Origin: QNYZ01 sp964577615
GTDB lineage: Bacteria > Desulfobacterota > Desulfobacteria > Desulfobacterales > QNYZ01
Direction of reading: 5' to 3'
Length of the DNA stretch: 64,000 nucleotides
Assembly: GCA_964577615.1 (NCBI GenBank)
Contig: CAZNZW010000001.1
Span: forward strand, 1-64,000
Shown in pieces: positions 1 to 8,963 of this stretch. The notes under the pieces are model-generated. The model worked only from the letters and a program-made list of their open reading frames with translations, ran no database searches and was not told where the DNA came from. The translations under genes and the position numbers were made by a program. The stretch's first letter is position 1. Every line of letters begins with the position of its first letter.

Positions 1-160
1 CGGTATGCAGCCGATGCTTCGTTATCCCCGTCGAAGCCGTTTCGCCCCCATTTTTAGGATATACCGAAGAAATGGGTATATGAAAGAACAGTGTTTCTGC
101 CGTAAATTAAGGGTTGCCGCCGGATATGTCAAGGCGGAAAAAGGGGGAGCGGGGCGGCGC

Positions 161-628
161 CTATTTAACGCCGTAGTGGCGGCGTTGACGGGCCAGATCC
201 CGTTTTTCGGTTCGGTTGCGGATTGTTTCGCGTTTATCGTATTTCCGTTTTCCCCGGGCCAGCCCCAGGGTGACCTTGGCTTTGCCGTTTTTGAAATATA
301 CTTTGAGCGGGATCAGCGACAGGCCTTTTTCATTGACCTTTCCGAAAAGCCGGTGGATCTCTCTTTTGTGCATGAGAAGTTTGCGGCGACGCAGTGGTTT
401 GTGGTTGCCGTAATAGGCAAAGGGGTACTCGCCGATATGCATCTGGTGCAGAAAGACCTCGCCGTTTTCAATTCTGGCGTAGGCATCTGTCAGGTTGCAT
501 CGGCCCATGCGCAGCGCCTTGACCTCGGTCCCCTTGAGGACCATGCCGGCTTCAAACTGGTCTTCAATAAAATAGTTAAACCGGGCTTTGCGGTTATTGG
601 CGATTATTTTGATCGGTTCTTTGGGCAT
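161..628 (-). CDS. smpB: SsrA-binding protein SmpB
   Basis: This 155-aa protein matches SmpB along its whole length. It starts with the typical MPKEPIKIIANNRKARFNY segment, has the GTEVKALR and GEVFLHQMHIGEY core of the OB fold, and ends in the basic tail RGKRKYDKRETIRNRTEKRDLARQRR. SmpB binds tmRNA and delivers it to stalled ribosomes for trans-translation. The length is normal for the family. No Shine-Dalgarno sequence is visible before the ATG, because a 9-nt tandem repeat occupies the upstream region. It is the last gene of a co-directional minus-strand run, 41 bp after ptsI. No tmRNA gene is visible nearby. Confidence 0.97.
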   Translation of the reverse strand: MPKEPIKIIANNRKARFNYFIEDQFEAGMVLKGTEVKALRMGRCNLTDAYARIENGEVFLHQMHIGEYPFAYYGNHKPLRRRKLLMHKREIHRLFGKVNEKGLSLIPLKVYFKNGKAKVTLGLARGKRKYDKRETIRNRTEKRDLARQRRHYGVK

Positions 629-629
629 T

Positions 630-692
630 GGCGTTCGTTGGGCTGTTTGAGTTTATTGGGTTAATTGGGTTAGTCGGGTTTGTTGGGTTGTC
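630..692. repeat. 9-nt degenerate tandem repeat between ptsI and smpB
   Basis: Read on the plus strand, about seven 9-nt units follow the pattern TGGGTTnnT, starting near 630, 639, 648, 657, 666, 675 and 684. The repeat covers the last seven codons of ptsI, its stop codon and the whole ptsI-smpB spacer, ending just before the smpB start codon. Because the unit is three codons long, unit gain or loss inside ptsI would keep the frame. Confidence 0.8.
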
Positions 693-2481
693 GGGGGGTT
701 ACCATCATCTGGGCCATGCGGTCGCCGAAGCGATGATAAACCATCTGACGGATACCGTCGGCGGAGTGGACCCGCAACGCCTCCTTGAGGAACGCTTTGG
801 CTTCTTCGCAGTTGAGCGTCCGAATAAAACATTTGACCGTGGGAATGGCCTGCGGACTCATGCTGAGTTCATCCAGACCCAGGCCCAGAAGGATCGGTAC
901 GTAGGTCAGGTCCGCCGCCATCTCTCCGCACATATATACCTTGATATTTTTATCCACAGCTACATCGGCCACCTGTTTAAGCATTCGCAGAACGGCGGGG
1001 TGCAGCGGGTGATAAAGGTGGGCCACTTCCGGGTTCCCCCGATCCACGGCCAGGGCATACTGGATCAGGTCATTGGTCCCGATGCTGAAAAAATCGACTT
1101 TTTCGGCGATGATATCCGCCATCATCACGGTGGCGGGCACCTCAACCATGATGCCGATTTTGATGTCCGCGTTGTATGGGACCCCCTGGGCGGCCAGGTC
1201 ATCCGCGGCCTTGGCCAGCAGTTGCCGGGTCGCTTCGATTTCACCGCAGCTTGAGATCATGGGGAGCAGCAGCCGAACTTCTCCGTGGACGGCGGCGCGC
1301 AAAATGGCCCTGAGCTGCGTGGCGAAAACCTGGGGACGCTGGAGGCAGAAGCGAATGCCCCGCAGCCCCATGGCCGGATTGGGCTCCACGGGTGTCACGT
1401 GGCTGTTGATTGCCTTGTCGCCATTGGTATCCAGGGTTCGGATCGTCACCGGTTTGCCGGCCATGACTTCCACCACGCCCCGGTACTTTTCGAACAATTC
1501 ATCTTCGCTGGGGAATCCCGGCCGGTTCATATACTGAAACTCCGTGCGGTACAGGCCGATACCGTCACCGCCATGACTGTCAACCGCCGCCACTTCTTCC
1601 GGCAATTCGATATTCCCCATGATTTTGATGTCAATGCCATCCAGGGTCCGGGCCTGACAGAAGCTGTCGCGGGTAATTTTCGCCTTGAACTGCTCGTAGC
1701 GGTACCCGCGTTCTTCATATGCCAGAATGGTCTGCTCGGTGGGGTGGACGATCACCAGGCCCTCGAGACCATCGACGATCAGCAGGTCGTCATTTTCGAT
1801 AACCCGGGTGGCCCTGTTCATGCCGAGCACCGTGGGGAGCCCGAGCGTCCGGGCGATAATGCCGGTATGTGAGGTCATCCCCCCCCGGTCCGTGATGAAT
1901 CCCTTGATCCGTTCCAGGTTGATTTCGCTGGTTTCCGCGGGTGAGAGCTCTTCGGCAACAAGGATGACCCGCTTGTCAATTTCGGAAATATTGATGGTAT
2001 CAAGCCCCACCAGATTGCGCAGTATTCGGTCGGATACCTGGGCGACGTCTGCGGCCCGCTCCCGCAGATAGGGGTCGTCCAGCTGCTGGAACATCGATTT
2101 AAGTGTGCCGGTGACTTTTTTTAACGCCCATTCGGCGTTTATTTTTTCCTTTTCGATGGTGTCCAGCGTTCGGCGATAAAGCATCCGGTCTTTCAAAAGC
2201 GCCTGGTGGGTTTCGAGGATCGGCGTGTGACCGTTGAATTTATCTTTTGATAAATCGATCAGGGACTGCAGCTCTTCGCCGGTTTCCTTAACGGCGCTTT
2301 TAAAGCGGTTGGTCTCGGCAACCAGCCCCTCGTCGTGGATGCGGTATTTTTTAATCACCTCCACACCGCCGGTGTCGACCAGATAGGCCTTGCCGATGCA
2401 GATACCGGGAGATACACCGATCCCGCTATAGATCCGTTCTTCCTTTTTCAGGTCGGTTTCCCGGATGGGGTCAAGGGTCAT
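670..2481 (-). CDS. ptsI: PTS enzyme I (phosphoenolpyruvate-protein phosphotransferase)
   Basis: Enzyme I takes phosphate from phosphoenolpyruvate and passes it to HPr in the cytoplasm. The active-site histidine lies in GGMTSHTGIIAR (about residue 205 from the chosen start). The PEP-binding barrel follows, with GTNDLIQYALAVDRGN and the C-terminal CGEMAAD cysteine motif. I chose ATG 2481, one nucleotide after the HPr stop codon, with a GGAG element inside the last HPr codons; a TTG at 2499 would lengthen the protein to 609 aa. The C-terminal tail TPRQPNKPD is encoded partly by a tandem repeat. No sugar-specific EII is nearby, so a regulatory or mannose-type PTS is likely. Confidence 0.96.
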   Translation of the reverse strand: MTLDPIRETDLKKEERIYSGIGVSPGICIGKAYLVDTGGVEVIKKYRIHDEGLVAETNRFKSAVKETGEELQSLIDLSKDKFNGHTPILETHQALLKDRMLYRRTLDTIEKEKINAEWALKKVTGTLKSMFQQLDDPYLRERAADVAQVSDRILRNLVGLDTINISEIDKRVILVAEELSPAETSEINLERIKGFITDRGGMTSHTGIIARTLGLPTVLGMNRATRVIENDDLLIVDGLEGLVIVHPTEQTILAYEERGYRYEQFKAKITRDSFCQARTLDGIDIKIMGNIELPEEVAAVDSHGGDGIGLYRTEFQYMNRPGFPSEDELFEKYRGVVEVMAGKPVTIRTLDTNGDKAINSHVTPVEPNPAMGLRGIRFCLQRPQVFATQLRAILRAAVHGEVRLLLPMISSCGEIEATRQLLAKAADDLAAQGVPYNADIKIGIMVEVPATVMMADIIAEKVDFFSIGTNDLIQYALAVDRGNPEVAHLYHPLHPAVLRMLKQVADVAVDKNIKVYMCGEMAADLTYVPILLGLGLDELSMSPQAIPTVKCFIRTLNCEEAKAFLKEALRVHSADGIRQMVYHRFGDRMAQMMVTPRQPNKPD

Positions 2482-2482
2482 T

Positions 2483-2773
2483 TTATTCGGGTTCTCCAAA
2501 TCCGCTATGGATCAGTCTGGCAATGGCGGTTAAAATATGACGATCGGCAATGTCCTCAATCCGGATCGTCACTTTGCTTCCCCGGGGGCGATTGAGCATC
2601 AGAATGTCCATGGTGCTTTTGGCGTTTACCTCGTCTTCGGGGATCGCCAGCCACACCCGCCGGTGGGTGCGGCCGGCAATGGCGGCAATCCGGGCGGCCG
2701 GGCGCGCATGCAGGCCCAGCGCATTGACAATCGTCACTTCCCTGCTCAGCTGCTGATGATCACCATCCGGCAT
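2483..2773 (-). CDS. ptsH: HPr phosphocarrier protein
   Basis: This 96-aa protein has the HPr signature NALGLHARPAA, with phospho-accepting His22, and a regulatory-serine-like site in NAKSTMDILML (Ser53). HPr receives phosphate from enzyme I. An AGGG element lies 8 nt before the ATG. Its stop codon is one base before the ptsI ATG, so the two are translationally coupled. Whether Ser53 is phosphorylated cannot be judged here, since no HPr kinase is present in the window. Confidence 0.95.
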   Translation of the reverse strand: MPDGDHQQLSREVTIVNALGLHARPAARIAAIAGRTHRRVWLAIPEDEVNAKSTMDILMLNRPRGSKVTIRIEDIADRHILTAIARLIHSGFGEPE

Positions 2774-2804
2774 CGTGTCGCCCTGGTTTTTTTCGGATAC
2801 GGGG

Positions 2805-3659
2805 TCAGGATTTTTGTTTTTTATTTTTCAGTGCCTCGTCGATCATTTTTTGAATGCCGCCGGCTGAGCGGTCCCGAACGGGTTTACCGTTGATGTACAG
2901 GGTCGGAGTCCCGCTGACGCCGGCATTGAGCCCCTGTTTGTAATCCTGCCGGATCTGGTTGAGGATGGTCGGGTCCTTCATCTTTTTATCAAAGGCCGCC
3001 GGGTCCAGTTTGAGTTCTTTTACAATCTCATCGATTTTCTGATCGTTGAGTTTGCTGTGATTTTTAAACAAAGCATCGTGAAACGGCCAGAATTTCTGCT
3101 CGGTTTTGGCGACCATGGCCGCCATGGCGGCTTTGACCGAATAGCGATGACTCGACAGGGGGAAATGCTTGAATACCAGCCGGACTGTTTTGGGATTTTT
3201 TTTCAGGATATCGTCCAGCGTGCCGACCAGCCGGCTGCAGTAGGGGCATTGAAAATCCGAAAATTCAACGATGGTCACCGGTGCATCTGCCGGTCCTTTT
3301 TCCGGAGAGCCGGTCAGGTCGAAGTGACGGATGAAATCAAGCATAATAATATCGACTGTTTTTTTCTTTTTGCTCTGGAGGTAGAGTATGTCCTCTTTTT
3401 TGCCGGTTTGGAGGCTGTCGATATCCCGGCCAACGTCAATGGTGTCGTTCAGAGAGCCACTGGCGCTGTAAATATGTATTTTGCCCGTATCGGTCAGCAC
3501 AAAAATCCACTTGCTGTTGGCCGAAACAGCCGTATCAATGGGCGTTTCTCCAATGGCAAGGGTTTTACCCGGATGCCACTCAACCTCGGCCAGGGTTGCC
3601 GGCGCGGTGCCGGTCAGGATCAAAAATATTGTCAGAATGAGGGTGTAAATTTTTTTCAT
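2805..3659 (-). CDS. Secreted DsbA/DsbG-like thiol-disulfide protein
   Basis: A 284-aa protein with an N-terminal signal peptide (about residues 1-24). A thioredoxin-like domain starts near residue 120 and contains the redox motif CPYC (138-141) followed by a helical insert, as in DsbA-family proteins. The cis-proline loop is GVSGTPTLYING. Between the signal and the thioredoxin fold lie about 95 residues that read like a single beta-propeller-type repeat (TDTGKIHIYSASGSLNDTIDVG), which is not part of classical DsbA. It probably acts in periplasmic disulfide exchange. AAGGAG precedes the ATG. It sits between ahbD and ptsH on the same strand. Confidence 0.85.
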   Translation of the reverse strand: MKKIYTLILTIFLILTGTAPATLAEVEWHPGKTLAIGETPIDTAVSANSKWIFVLTDTGKIHIYSASGSLNDTIDVGRDIDSLQTGKKEDILYLQSKKKKTVDIIMLDFIRHFDLTGSPEKGPADAPVTIVEFSDFQCPYCSRLVGTLDDILKKNPKTVRLVFKHFPLSSHRYSVKAAMAAMVAKTEQKFWPFHDALFKNHSKLNDQKIDEIVKELKLDPAAFDKKMKDPTILNQIRQDYKQGLNAGVSGTPTLYINGKPVRDRSAGGIQKMIDEALKNKKQKS

Positions 3660-3691
3660 AGAGACTCCTTCACGTGTTCCGGGTGTGCATT

Positions 3692-4801
3692 TTATTTTTT
3701 AGCCGGCGTATAATCGCACAGCGGCTCTTCAGCCATGTAATCACCGGTTGCCTCATAGGCCCGGGCCCGGCATCCCCCACAGACTCGCTTATATTCGCAG
3801 GGGCCGCATTTACCCGACAATTTGTCGTAATTGCGAAGATTTTGAAAAATTTCGGCATCGCGCCAGATGTCGCCAAAACAGGTCCGGGTGACATCGCCGC
3901 AATTTAAATCCAGAAATCCGCAGGGCTGGACAATACCGGTATGAGAGACAAAGCAGAACCCGATCCCCCCCAGGCATCCGCGGGTGACCGCGTCCAGCCC
4001 GTGGCTCTGGAAACTGACCGTTTTGCCCTCTTGGCGGGCGCGCTGACGCAGGATACGGTAGTAGTGCGGGGCGCAGGTCGCTTTAAGCTGCAGCGGTGTT
4101 CGCTCCCGCTGATCATAAAACCAGTTGAGCGTTTCTTCGTATTCGGCCGCGTTAATGGCTTTGTCGAGGATGTATTTGCCCCGGCCCGTGGGGACGAGCA
4201 GGAAAATATGATGGGCCACGGCGCCGAGCTTTTCGGCCAGGGCGAGGATCCTGGGGATTTCCTTTAAATTGGCCTGGGTAATGGTCGTGTTAATCTGAAA
4301 TTCGATGCCGGCCGCCCGGGCGTTTTTCAGGCCCTGCAGCGCCCCGTCGAATGCGCCGGGGACCCCGCGGAACCGGTCGTGGACGTCGGCTGTTGCACCG
4401 TCGAGGCTGACGCTGATTCTCTGGATGCCGGCATCTTTCATTTTACCGGCGGTGGCCGGGTCGATGAAGGTGCCGTTGCAGGCCATGACCATGCGCAGGC
4501 CCAGCCCGTCTCCGTGCCTGGCCAGATCGAAGATATCCGGTCGCAGCAGCGGCTCGCCGCCGGTGAGGATGATGATCGGCCGGGCGACTTCGGCGATTTC
4601 ATCGAGCAGGCGCAGGGCGGCCGGGGTATCAAGCTCGCCGTCGTAGGGGCCGCAGGTCGCCGAGGCCCGGCAGTGCACGCAGGCCAGGTTGCAATTGCGC
4701 GTGGTTTCCCAGGCCACCAGCCGGAGCGCGGCCGTCCTGGGTTTATCCGCGTCCGAGGGAGCGGCGTGGGGATGTCGGGGCGTATGTGAAGAACAGTCCA
4801 T
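3692..4801 (-). CDS. ahbD: Radical SAM heme b synthase AhbD
   Basis: A 369-aa radical SAM/SPASM protein. The SAM cluster motif CNLACVHC is at residues 37-44. The C-terminal cysteine-rich SPASM region includes CGPCEYKRVCGGCRARAYEATGDY. The opening LRLVAWETTRNCNLACVHCRA is characteristic of AhbD, which oxidatively decarboxylates the two propionates of iron-coproporphyrin III to give heme b in the siroheme-dependent pathway. It follows hemB by 11 bp in an ahbC-hemB-ahbD run, which supports the assignment over other SPASM maturases. No clear ribosome-binding site is visible, which fits coupling to hemB. Confidence 0.9.
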   Translation of the reverse strand: MDCSSHTPRHPHAAPSDADKPRTAALRLVAWETTRNCNLACVHCRASATCGPYDGELDTPAALRLLDEIAEVARPIIILTGGEPLLRPDIFDLARHGDGLGLRMVMACNGTFIDPATAGKMKDAGIQRISVSLDGATADVHDRFRGVPGAFDGALQGLKNARAAGIEFQINTTITQANLKEIPRILALAEKLGAVAHHIFLLVPTGRGKYILDKAINAAEYEETLNWFYDQRERTPLQLKATCAPHYYRILRQRARQEGKTVSFQSHGLDAVTRGCLGGIGFCFVSHTGIVQPCGFLDLNCGDVTRTCFGDIWRDAEIFQNLRNYDKLSGKCGPCEYKRVCGGCRARAYEATGDYMAEEPLCDYTPAKK

Positions 4802-4812
4802 TGTTGTATCCG

Positions 4813-5796
4813 TCAGGTCGTGTGGTCGTTTAGCGCCCGGGCCGCATCCATGGCAAAATAGGTCAGAATCATGTCCGCGCCGGCCCGTTTGATGGCGGTC
4901 AGGGTTTCGAGCATGACCCGCCGGCCGTCGATCCAGCCCAGTTGTTCGGCGGCCTTGATCATGGAAAACTCGCCGCTGACGTTGTATGCCGCCACGGGCA
5001 GGTCGATGGCCTGCCGAACCCGGCAGATGATGTCGAGAAACGCCAGGGCCGGTTTAACCATGATGATATCAGCGCCTTCGGCAATGTCCAGGGCCACCTC
5101 GCGCATGGCTTCGTCGGCATTGGCCGGATCCATCTGGTAGGTGCGGCGGTCGCCGAACCGGGGCGCCGAATCGACCGCGCTGCGAAAGGGGCCGTAATAG
5201 GAAGAACAGTATTTGGCGGCATAGGCCATGATGGGCGTATCGGCAGATCCGCTGTCGTCCAGGGCGCATCGGATGGCCGCGACCCGGCCGTCCATCATAT
5301 CCGACGGGGCGACCATGTCGGCGCCGGCCGCCACATGGGACACGGCGGTTTTTGCCAGCAGTTCCAGGGTGGCATCGTTTTCGATTGTTTCGCCGGAAAC
5401 AATGCCGCAGTGGCCGTGATCGGTATATTCACACAAGCAGACGTCGGTGATGACGAGAAGGTCCGGTACCGCTTCCTTGACCGCCCGCACGGCCCGCTGG
5501 ACGATGCCGTCGGCGGCGTACGCCTCGCTGCCCACGGCGTCTTTGTCATCGGGAATCCCGAAAAGGATGACGGCGGGAATCCCCAGTTCCGCCGCTTCCC
5601 GGGCCGTCTGGGCCAGCATGTCCGGGGAGAGCTGGAACTGGCCCGGCATGGCCGCTATGGGGGTCTTGACCTTTTTCCCGCCAATGGCAAAAAGCGGGAG
5701 GATCATGTCGTCGGGCGTTAAAACGGTTTCGCGCACCAGCCGGCGAAGGGCGTCGGTGCGTCGCAGACGCCGGGGGCGCTGGGTGGGAAAAGGCAT
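4813..5796 (-). CDS. hemB: Delta-aminolevulinic acid dehydratase (porphobilinogen synthase)
   Basis: HemB condenses two 5-aminolevulinate molecules into porphobilinogen. The 327-aa sequence has the zinc-site pattern DVCLCEYTDHGHCG (Cys120, Cys122, Cys130), so it is a zinc-type enzyme. The two Schiff-base lysines are in AYAAKYCSSYYGPFRSA (Lys195) and DIIMVKPALAFLD (Lys248). AAAGGAG precedes the ATG. It lies between ahbC and ahbD, so an early and two late steps of heme synthesis share one transcript. Confidence 0.97.
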   Translation of the reverse strand: MPFPTQRPRRLRRTDALRRLVRETVLTPDDMILPLFAIGGKKVKTPIAAMPGQFQLSPDMLAQTAREAAELGIPAVILFGIPDDKDAVGSEAYAADGIVQRAVRAVKEAVPDLLVITDVCLCEYTDHGHCGIVSGETIENDATLELLAKTAVSHVAAGADMVAPSDMMDGRVAAIRCALDDSGSADTPIMAYAAKYCSSYYGPFRSAVDSAPRFGDRRTYQMDPANADEAMREVALDIAEGADIIMVKPALAFLDIICRVRQAIDLPVAAYNVSGEFSMIKAAEQLGWIDGRRVMLETLTAIKRAGADMILTYFAMDAARALNDHTT

Positions 5797-5807
5797 GGCG
5801 GTCTCCT

Positions 5808-6995
5808 TTATGCCGATGGGGCGATTTCTTCGTCGGTGAGGTAACAGGCCGGGTCCGGCGCCCAGAGATCGTTGGTTGCCGCTTCGGCCCGCACCCGGAA
5901 ATTACCGCCGCATACGTCCAGCCAGCGGCAGGTGGCGCAACGGCCGGTGACATATTTCTTTTTGTCTTTGAGGCGCTTCATCAGCGGTTCGGATGTGTCG
6001 GACCATATTTCGGAAAACGGCCGGTGGCGCACATTGCCGAAACTGTAATGGCGCCAGAACTGATCGGCATAAACTTCACCGTCCCAGCTGACGCAGCCGA
6101 TGCCCCGGCCCGAGTTGTTGCCTTCATTCATCTTGAGCAGCTCATAGACGGCTGCGGCGCGTTCAGGGTCTTCCTTGAGGAGCCGCAGGTAAATGTATGG
6201 GCCGTCGGAATGGTTGTCGACGGTGAGAATTTCCCTGGGTTTACCGGCGTCGCACAGGGCCCGGGTGCGGTCCATGATCAGGTCAACGGCGCGGCGGGAA
6301 TCTTCGAGGCTCAGGTCGTCTTCAATCAGCTTGGTGCCGCGTCCCGCGTAAACGAGATGGTAAAAGCAGGCCCGGGGGATATTCTTCTCCTCGATCAGGT
6401 CAAATATCTTGGGAATTTCGTCCCTGTTGAACCGGTTGATGGTAAAACGCAGGCCCACCTTGATGCCGGCGGCCTGGCAGTTTTCGATCCCTTCCATGGC
6501 CTTTTTAAAGGCCCCCTTGACCGCCCGGAAACGGTCGTTGACCGGTTCCAGACCATCGAGGCTGATGCCCACGTAGGACAGGCCAATCGCCTTGAGGGTG
6601 CGGGCGGTATCTGCATCAATGAGGGTGCCGTTGGTGGAGATGACGGCCCGCATCTTTTTTTCGATGGCATAGGCGGCGAGTTCGGGCAGATCCTCACGCA
6701 TCAGCGGTTCTCCGCCGGAAAAAAGCACCACCGGCACGCCAAAGGCGGCCAGATCGTCCAAAAGCGCCTTGCCTTCCTGCGTGGTCAGCTCGTTTTCGAA
6801 GGGAATGTTTTTGGCGTGCGCATAGCAGTGAACGCATTTCAGGTTGCAGCGGCGGGTGATATTCCAGACCACCACCGGGCGTTTGTCTTTTGAAAACTGG
6901 AGCAGATGGGAAGGCAGCTGGCCCGACAGGCGTCCATAACGCAGGGCATCCGAAGGCTCTACCGTGCCGCAGTATAGTTTTGAGATACCGATCAT
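5808..6995 (-). CDS. ahbC: Radical SAM 12,18-didecarboxysiroheme deacetylase AhbC
   Basis: The protein begins MIGISKLYCGTVEPSDALRYGR, a hallmark of AhbC. It has the radical SAM motif CNLKCVHC at residues 50-57 and a SPASM-type C-terminus (CATCRWLDVCGGNFRVRAEA). AhbC removes the acetate side chains of didecarboxysiroheme to form iron-coproporphyrin III, the substrate of AhbD. I chose ATG 6995, giving 395 aa, with AGGGGTG upstream; an in-frame upstream ATG at 7067 would add 24 residues that do not look like the family. It is the first gene of the ahbC-hemB-ahbD run. The ahbA and ahbB genes are not in this window. Confidence 0.92.
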   Translation of the reverse strand: MIGISKLYCGTVEPSDALRYGRLSGQLPSHLLQFSKDKRPVVVWNITRRCNLKCVHCYAHAKNIPFENELTTQEGKALLDDLAAFGVPVVLFSGGEPLMREDLPELAAYAIEKKMRAVISTNGTLIDADTARTLKAIGLSYVGISLDGLEPVNDRFRAVKGAFKKAMEGIENCQAAGIKVGLRFTINRFNRDEIPKIFDLIEEKNIPRACFYHLVYAGRGTKLIEDDLSLEDSRRAVDLIMDRTRALCDAGKPREILTVDNHSDGPYIYLRLLKEDPERAAAVYELLKMNEGNNSGRGIGCVSWDGEVYADQFWRHYSFGNVRHRPFSEIWSDTSEPLMKRLKDKKKYVTGRCATCRWLDVCGGNFRVRAEAATNDLWAPDPACYLTDEEIAPSA

Positions 6996-7205
6996 AGGTT
7001 TTTTTACACCCCTGGCTTGGTTAAAACAATAAAACAGCTGCCGAATACGGGCGGCTTTGCCCGTCACATGCGCGGGGCATGCGCAGCAGATTCCAGATGT
7101 CTTCGTACCACACCTGGCCGGTGATTTAAAATTAAAAGTGGGGAAGATCTTCGATGCGACCCGCCCGGCGGTGATTTCCCCTGAATAGCCATCCGGGCCC
7201 GATTG

Positions 7206-8963
7206 TCAGTCGACGGTATCGTCCGGCGCCGGGGACGCCGTCAGCTCTTCCCTGATCAGTTGATTGATGAATGCTTCAGGTTCAAGCATGGCCTGGCGTG
7301 AAATTAAAAACCGGTCTTTTCCCGTTTTTTCCCGGATAAGCCTGAAGCCAAGCGCAAAATCCTCGGTGAACTGTTTCTGAAAATCGTCCCTGGCCGCCGT
7401 TCCGCCGGCCAGGTTTTCCATGATCAGATCCACTGCGTCGTTTTCCAGGACGATATGGATGTCATGCTGTTTCTGAAAATCCGATTCGATCTCCATGGCG
7501 TCATCGTAACAGGCCCGCATTCTGACAAAAATATGGTCGATGTCCATGGGCGACCGGGTATAAATATCGGCCGCCAGATTGATCCGGGATTCCGTCAGTG
7601 TAAAATTGACCTGGCTGGAAAGCCGGTCCCGGTTGAAGCGGATATATTTTCTGATCATTTGACGTTCTTTGTCGGCCAAGCGGTCAAAATCAGCCTGGCG
7701 CTGTTTGTTTCCCGAAACGTCCCCTATCTGTTCAAAAAAATGCCCCGGATCATCCAATATGGCCGGCGTCACCGGAAAACGGGCCAGTGATGTCGTCGGC
7801 AGTCGTCGCTCGAAAGTGAGCAGGGCGTTCTCAACGGCACTGACCAGGCCCCGGGCACCGGTATTTTCGCCAAATGCCTGGTGGGCCAGGGCTGTCAGCG
7901 CACGGTCATCGAATTTGACGTCAATATCGTAGGCGGCAAAATCAAGTTTTTTTCCTAATATAATCGGATTGTTGGGGTTTTTCAGGATTTGATAAAGATC
8001 TGTTTCGGTCAAATGCTCAAAAACTGCCCGTACGGGCAGGCGCCCGATGAATTCAGATTCGAATCCATATTTGATCAGGTCTTCCGCCTTTGTTTTGACC
8101 AGGATGTCGGTATGATCATCCGTCTCTTTCAGGCGGGCGCCGAAGCCGATTCCCTGCGTTGTGAGCCTTCTTTCAATGATTTCCGGTAAATCAGAGAAAG
8201 CCCCGCTCATGATGAAGAGGATGTTGCGGGTGTTGACCGCTCGTTTTTCGCGGTTGCCGGTTTTGCGTAAATGTTCGATTTCCTGAAACATGGAGACCGG
8301 ATCATGGGGAACTTTTAAATCCACCTCGGTTTCTTCCATGGGTTTTAACAGGGCCCGCTGGACGCCGGTTCGGGACACATCGGCGCCGATACGGTCGCGG
8401 TTGCCGGCGATCTTGTCGATTTCGTCGATGTAGATGATGCCGTATTGGGCCATCTCGATATTATCGTCGGCCGCTCGCACCAGGTCGCGCACCAGATCTT
8501 CCACGTCGCCGCCGACATAGCCGGTTTCACTGAATTTAGTTGCATCTCCCTTGACAAAGGGAACGCCGATTTTTTGGGCAATCAGCTTGATCATGTATGT
8601 CTTGCCCACACCGGTGGGGCCGATCATCAGCACGTTGTTTTTGATACCCCCCACCATGTCCGGGGTTGTTTCCGGTGTGGAAAGTAACCGTTTGATGCGG
8701 TTGAAATGGGTGCAGATTTTGGTGGCCAGAACCTCTTTGGCCCGGTCCTGCTTGATGATGTAGCGGTCCAGGTAGCCGATGAGAGCTTCGGGTGTCAGAT
8801 CAAAGTGCGCCAGACGGCTGGCCGCGGGTTTTTTTTCTTTGCCGGCTGTCCGGCTGTGGGGCAGCACGACAGGGGTGATCATCCGGACCGCGCCGCCGTA
8901 TTTTTCAGACAAAAACTTGCTGATATCTTTTTCGATCTCTTTTGGATCGGGCAGTTTTTCCAT
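7206..8963 (-). CDS. ClpX-like AAA+ unfoldase without zinc-binding domain
   Basis: A 585-aa AAA+ ATPase of the Clp/Hsp100 class. Walker A GPTGVGKT is at about 115-122 and Walker B IIYIDEIDK near 178-183. SGAFSDLPEIIERR, TTQGIGFGAR and the sensor-2 segment GARGLVSAVENALL match the ClpX core. The N-terminal four-cysteine zinc domain of ClpX is absent, replaced by about 50 unrelated residues. About 170 extra residues follow the usual ClpX end. The IGF tripeptide used by ClpX to dock ClpP is retained (272-274), so ClpP partnership is possible but unproven. The start at 8963 has GAGGAG upstream; an ATG at 9092 is less likely. Confidence 0.85.
   Translation of the reverse strand: MEKLPDPKEIEKDISKFLSEKYGGAVRMITPVVLPHSRTAGKEKKPAASRLAHFDLTPEALIGYLDRYIIKQDRAKEVLATKICTHFNRIKRLLSTPETTPDMVGGIKNNVLMIGPTGVGKTYMIKLIAQKIGVPFVKGDATKFSETGYVGGDVEDLVRDLVRAADDNIEMAQYGIIYIDEIDKIAGNRDRIGADVSRTGVQRALLKPMEETEVDLKVPHDPVSMFQEIEHLRKTGNREKRAVNTRNILFIMSGAFSDLPEIIERRLTTQGIGFGARLKETDDHTDILVKTKAEDLIKYGFESEFIGRLPVRAVFEHLTETDLYQILKNPNNPIILGKKLDFAAYDIDVKFDDRALTALAHQAFGENTGARGLVSAVENALLTFERRLPTTSLARFPVTPAILDDPGHFFEQIGDVSGNKQRQADFDRLADKERQMIRKYIRFNRDRLSSQVNFTLTESRINLAADIYTRSPMDIDHIFVRMRACYDDAMEIESDFQKQHDIHIVLENDAVDLIMENLAGGTAARDDFQKQFTEDFALGFRLIREKTGKDRFLISRQAMLEPEAFINQLIREELTASPAPDDTVD

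Noticed and set aside
1..160. Possible tmRNA gene next to smpB
   Set aside because: No tmRNA 3' end, T-loop or tag-peptide frame could be found in this stretch.
1073..1872. Long plus-strand frames across ptsI
   Set aside because: They are antisense shadows of the enzyme I gene, have no family features and no ribosome-binding sites.
7047..7064. Terminator hairpin ACGGGC/GCCCGT between ahbC and the ClpX-like gene
   Set aside because: The stem is only 6 bp and no T-run follows on the minus strand.
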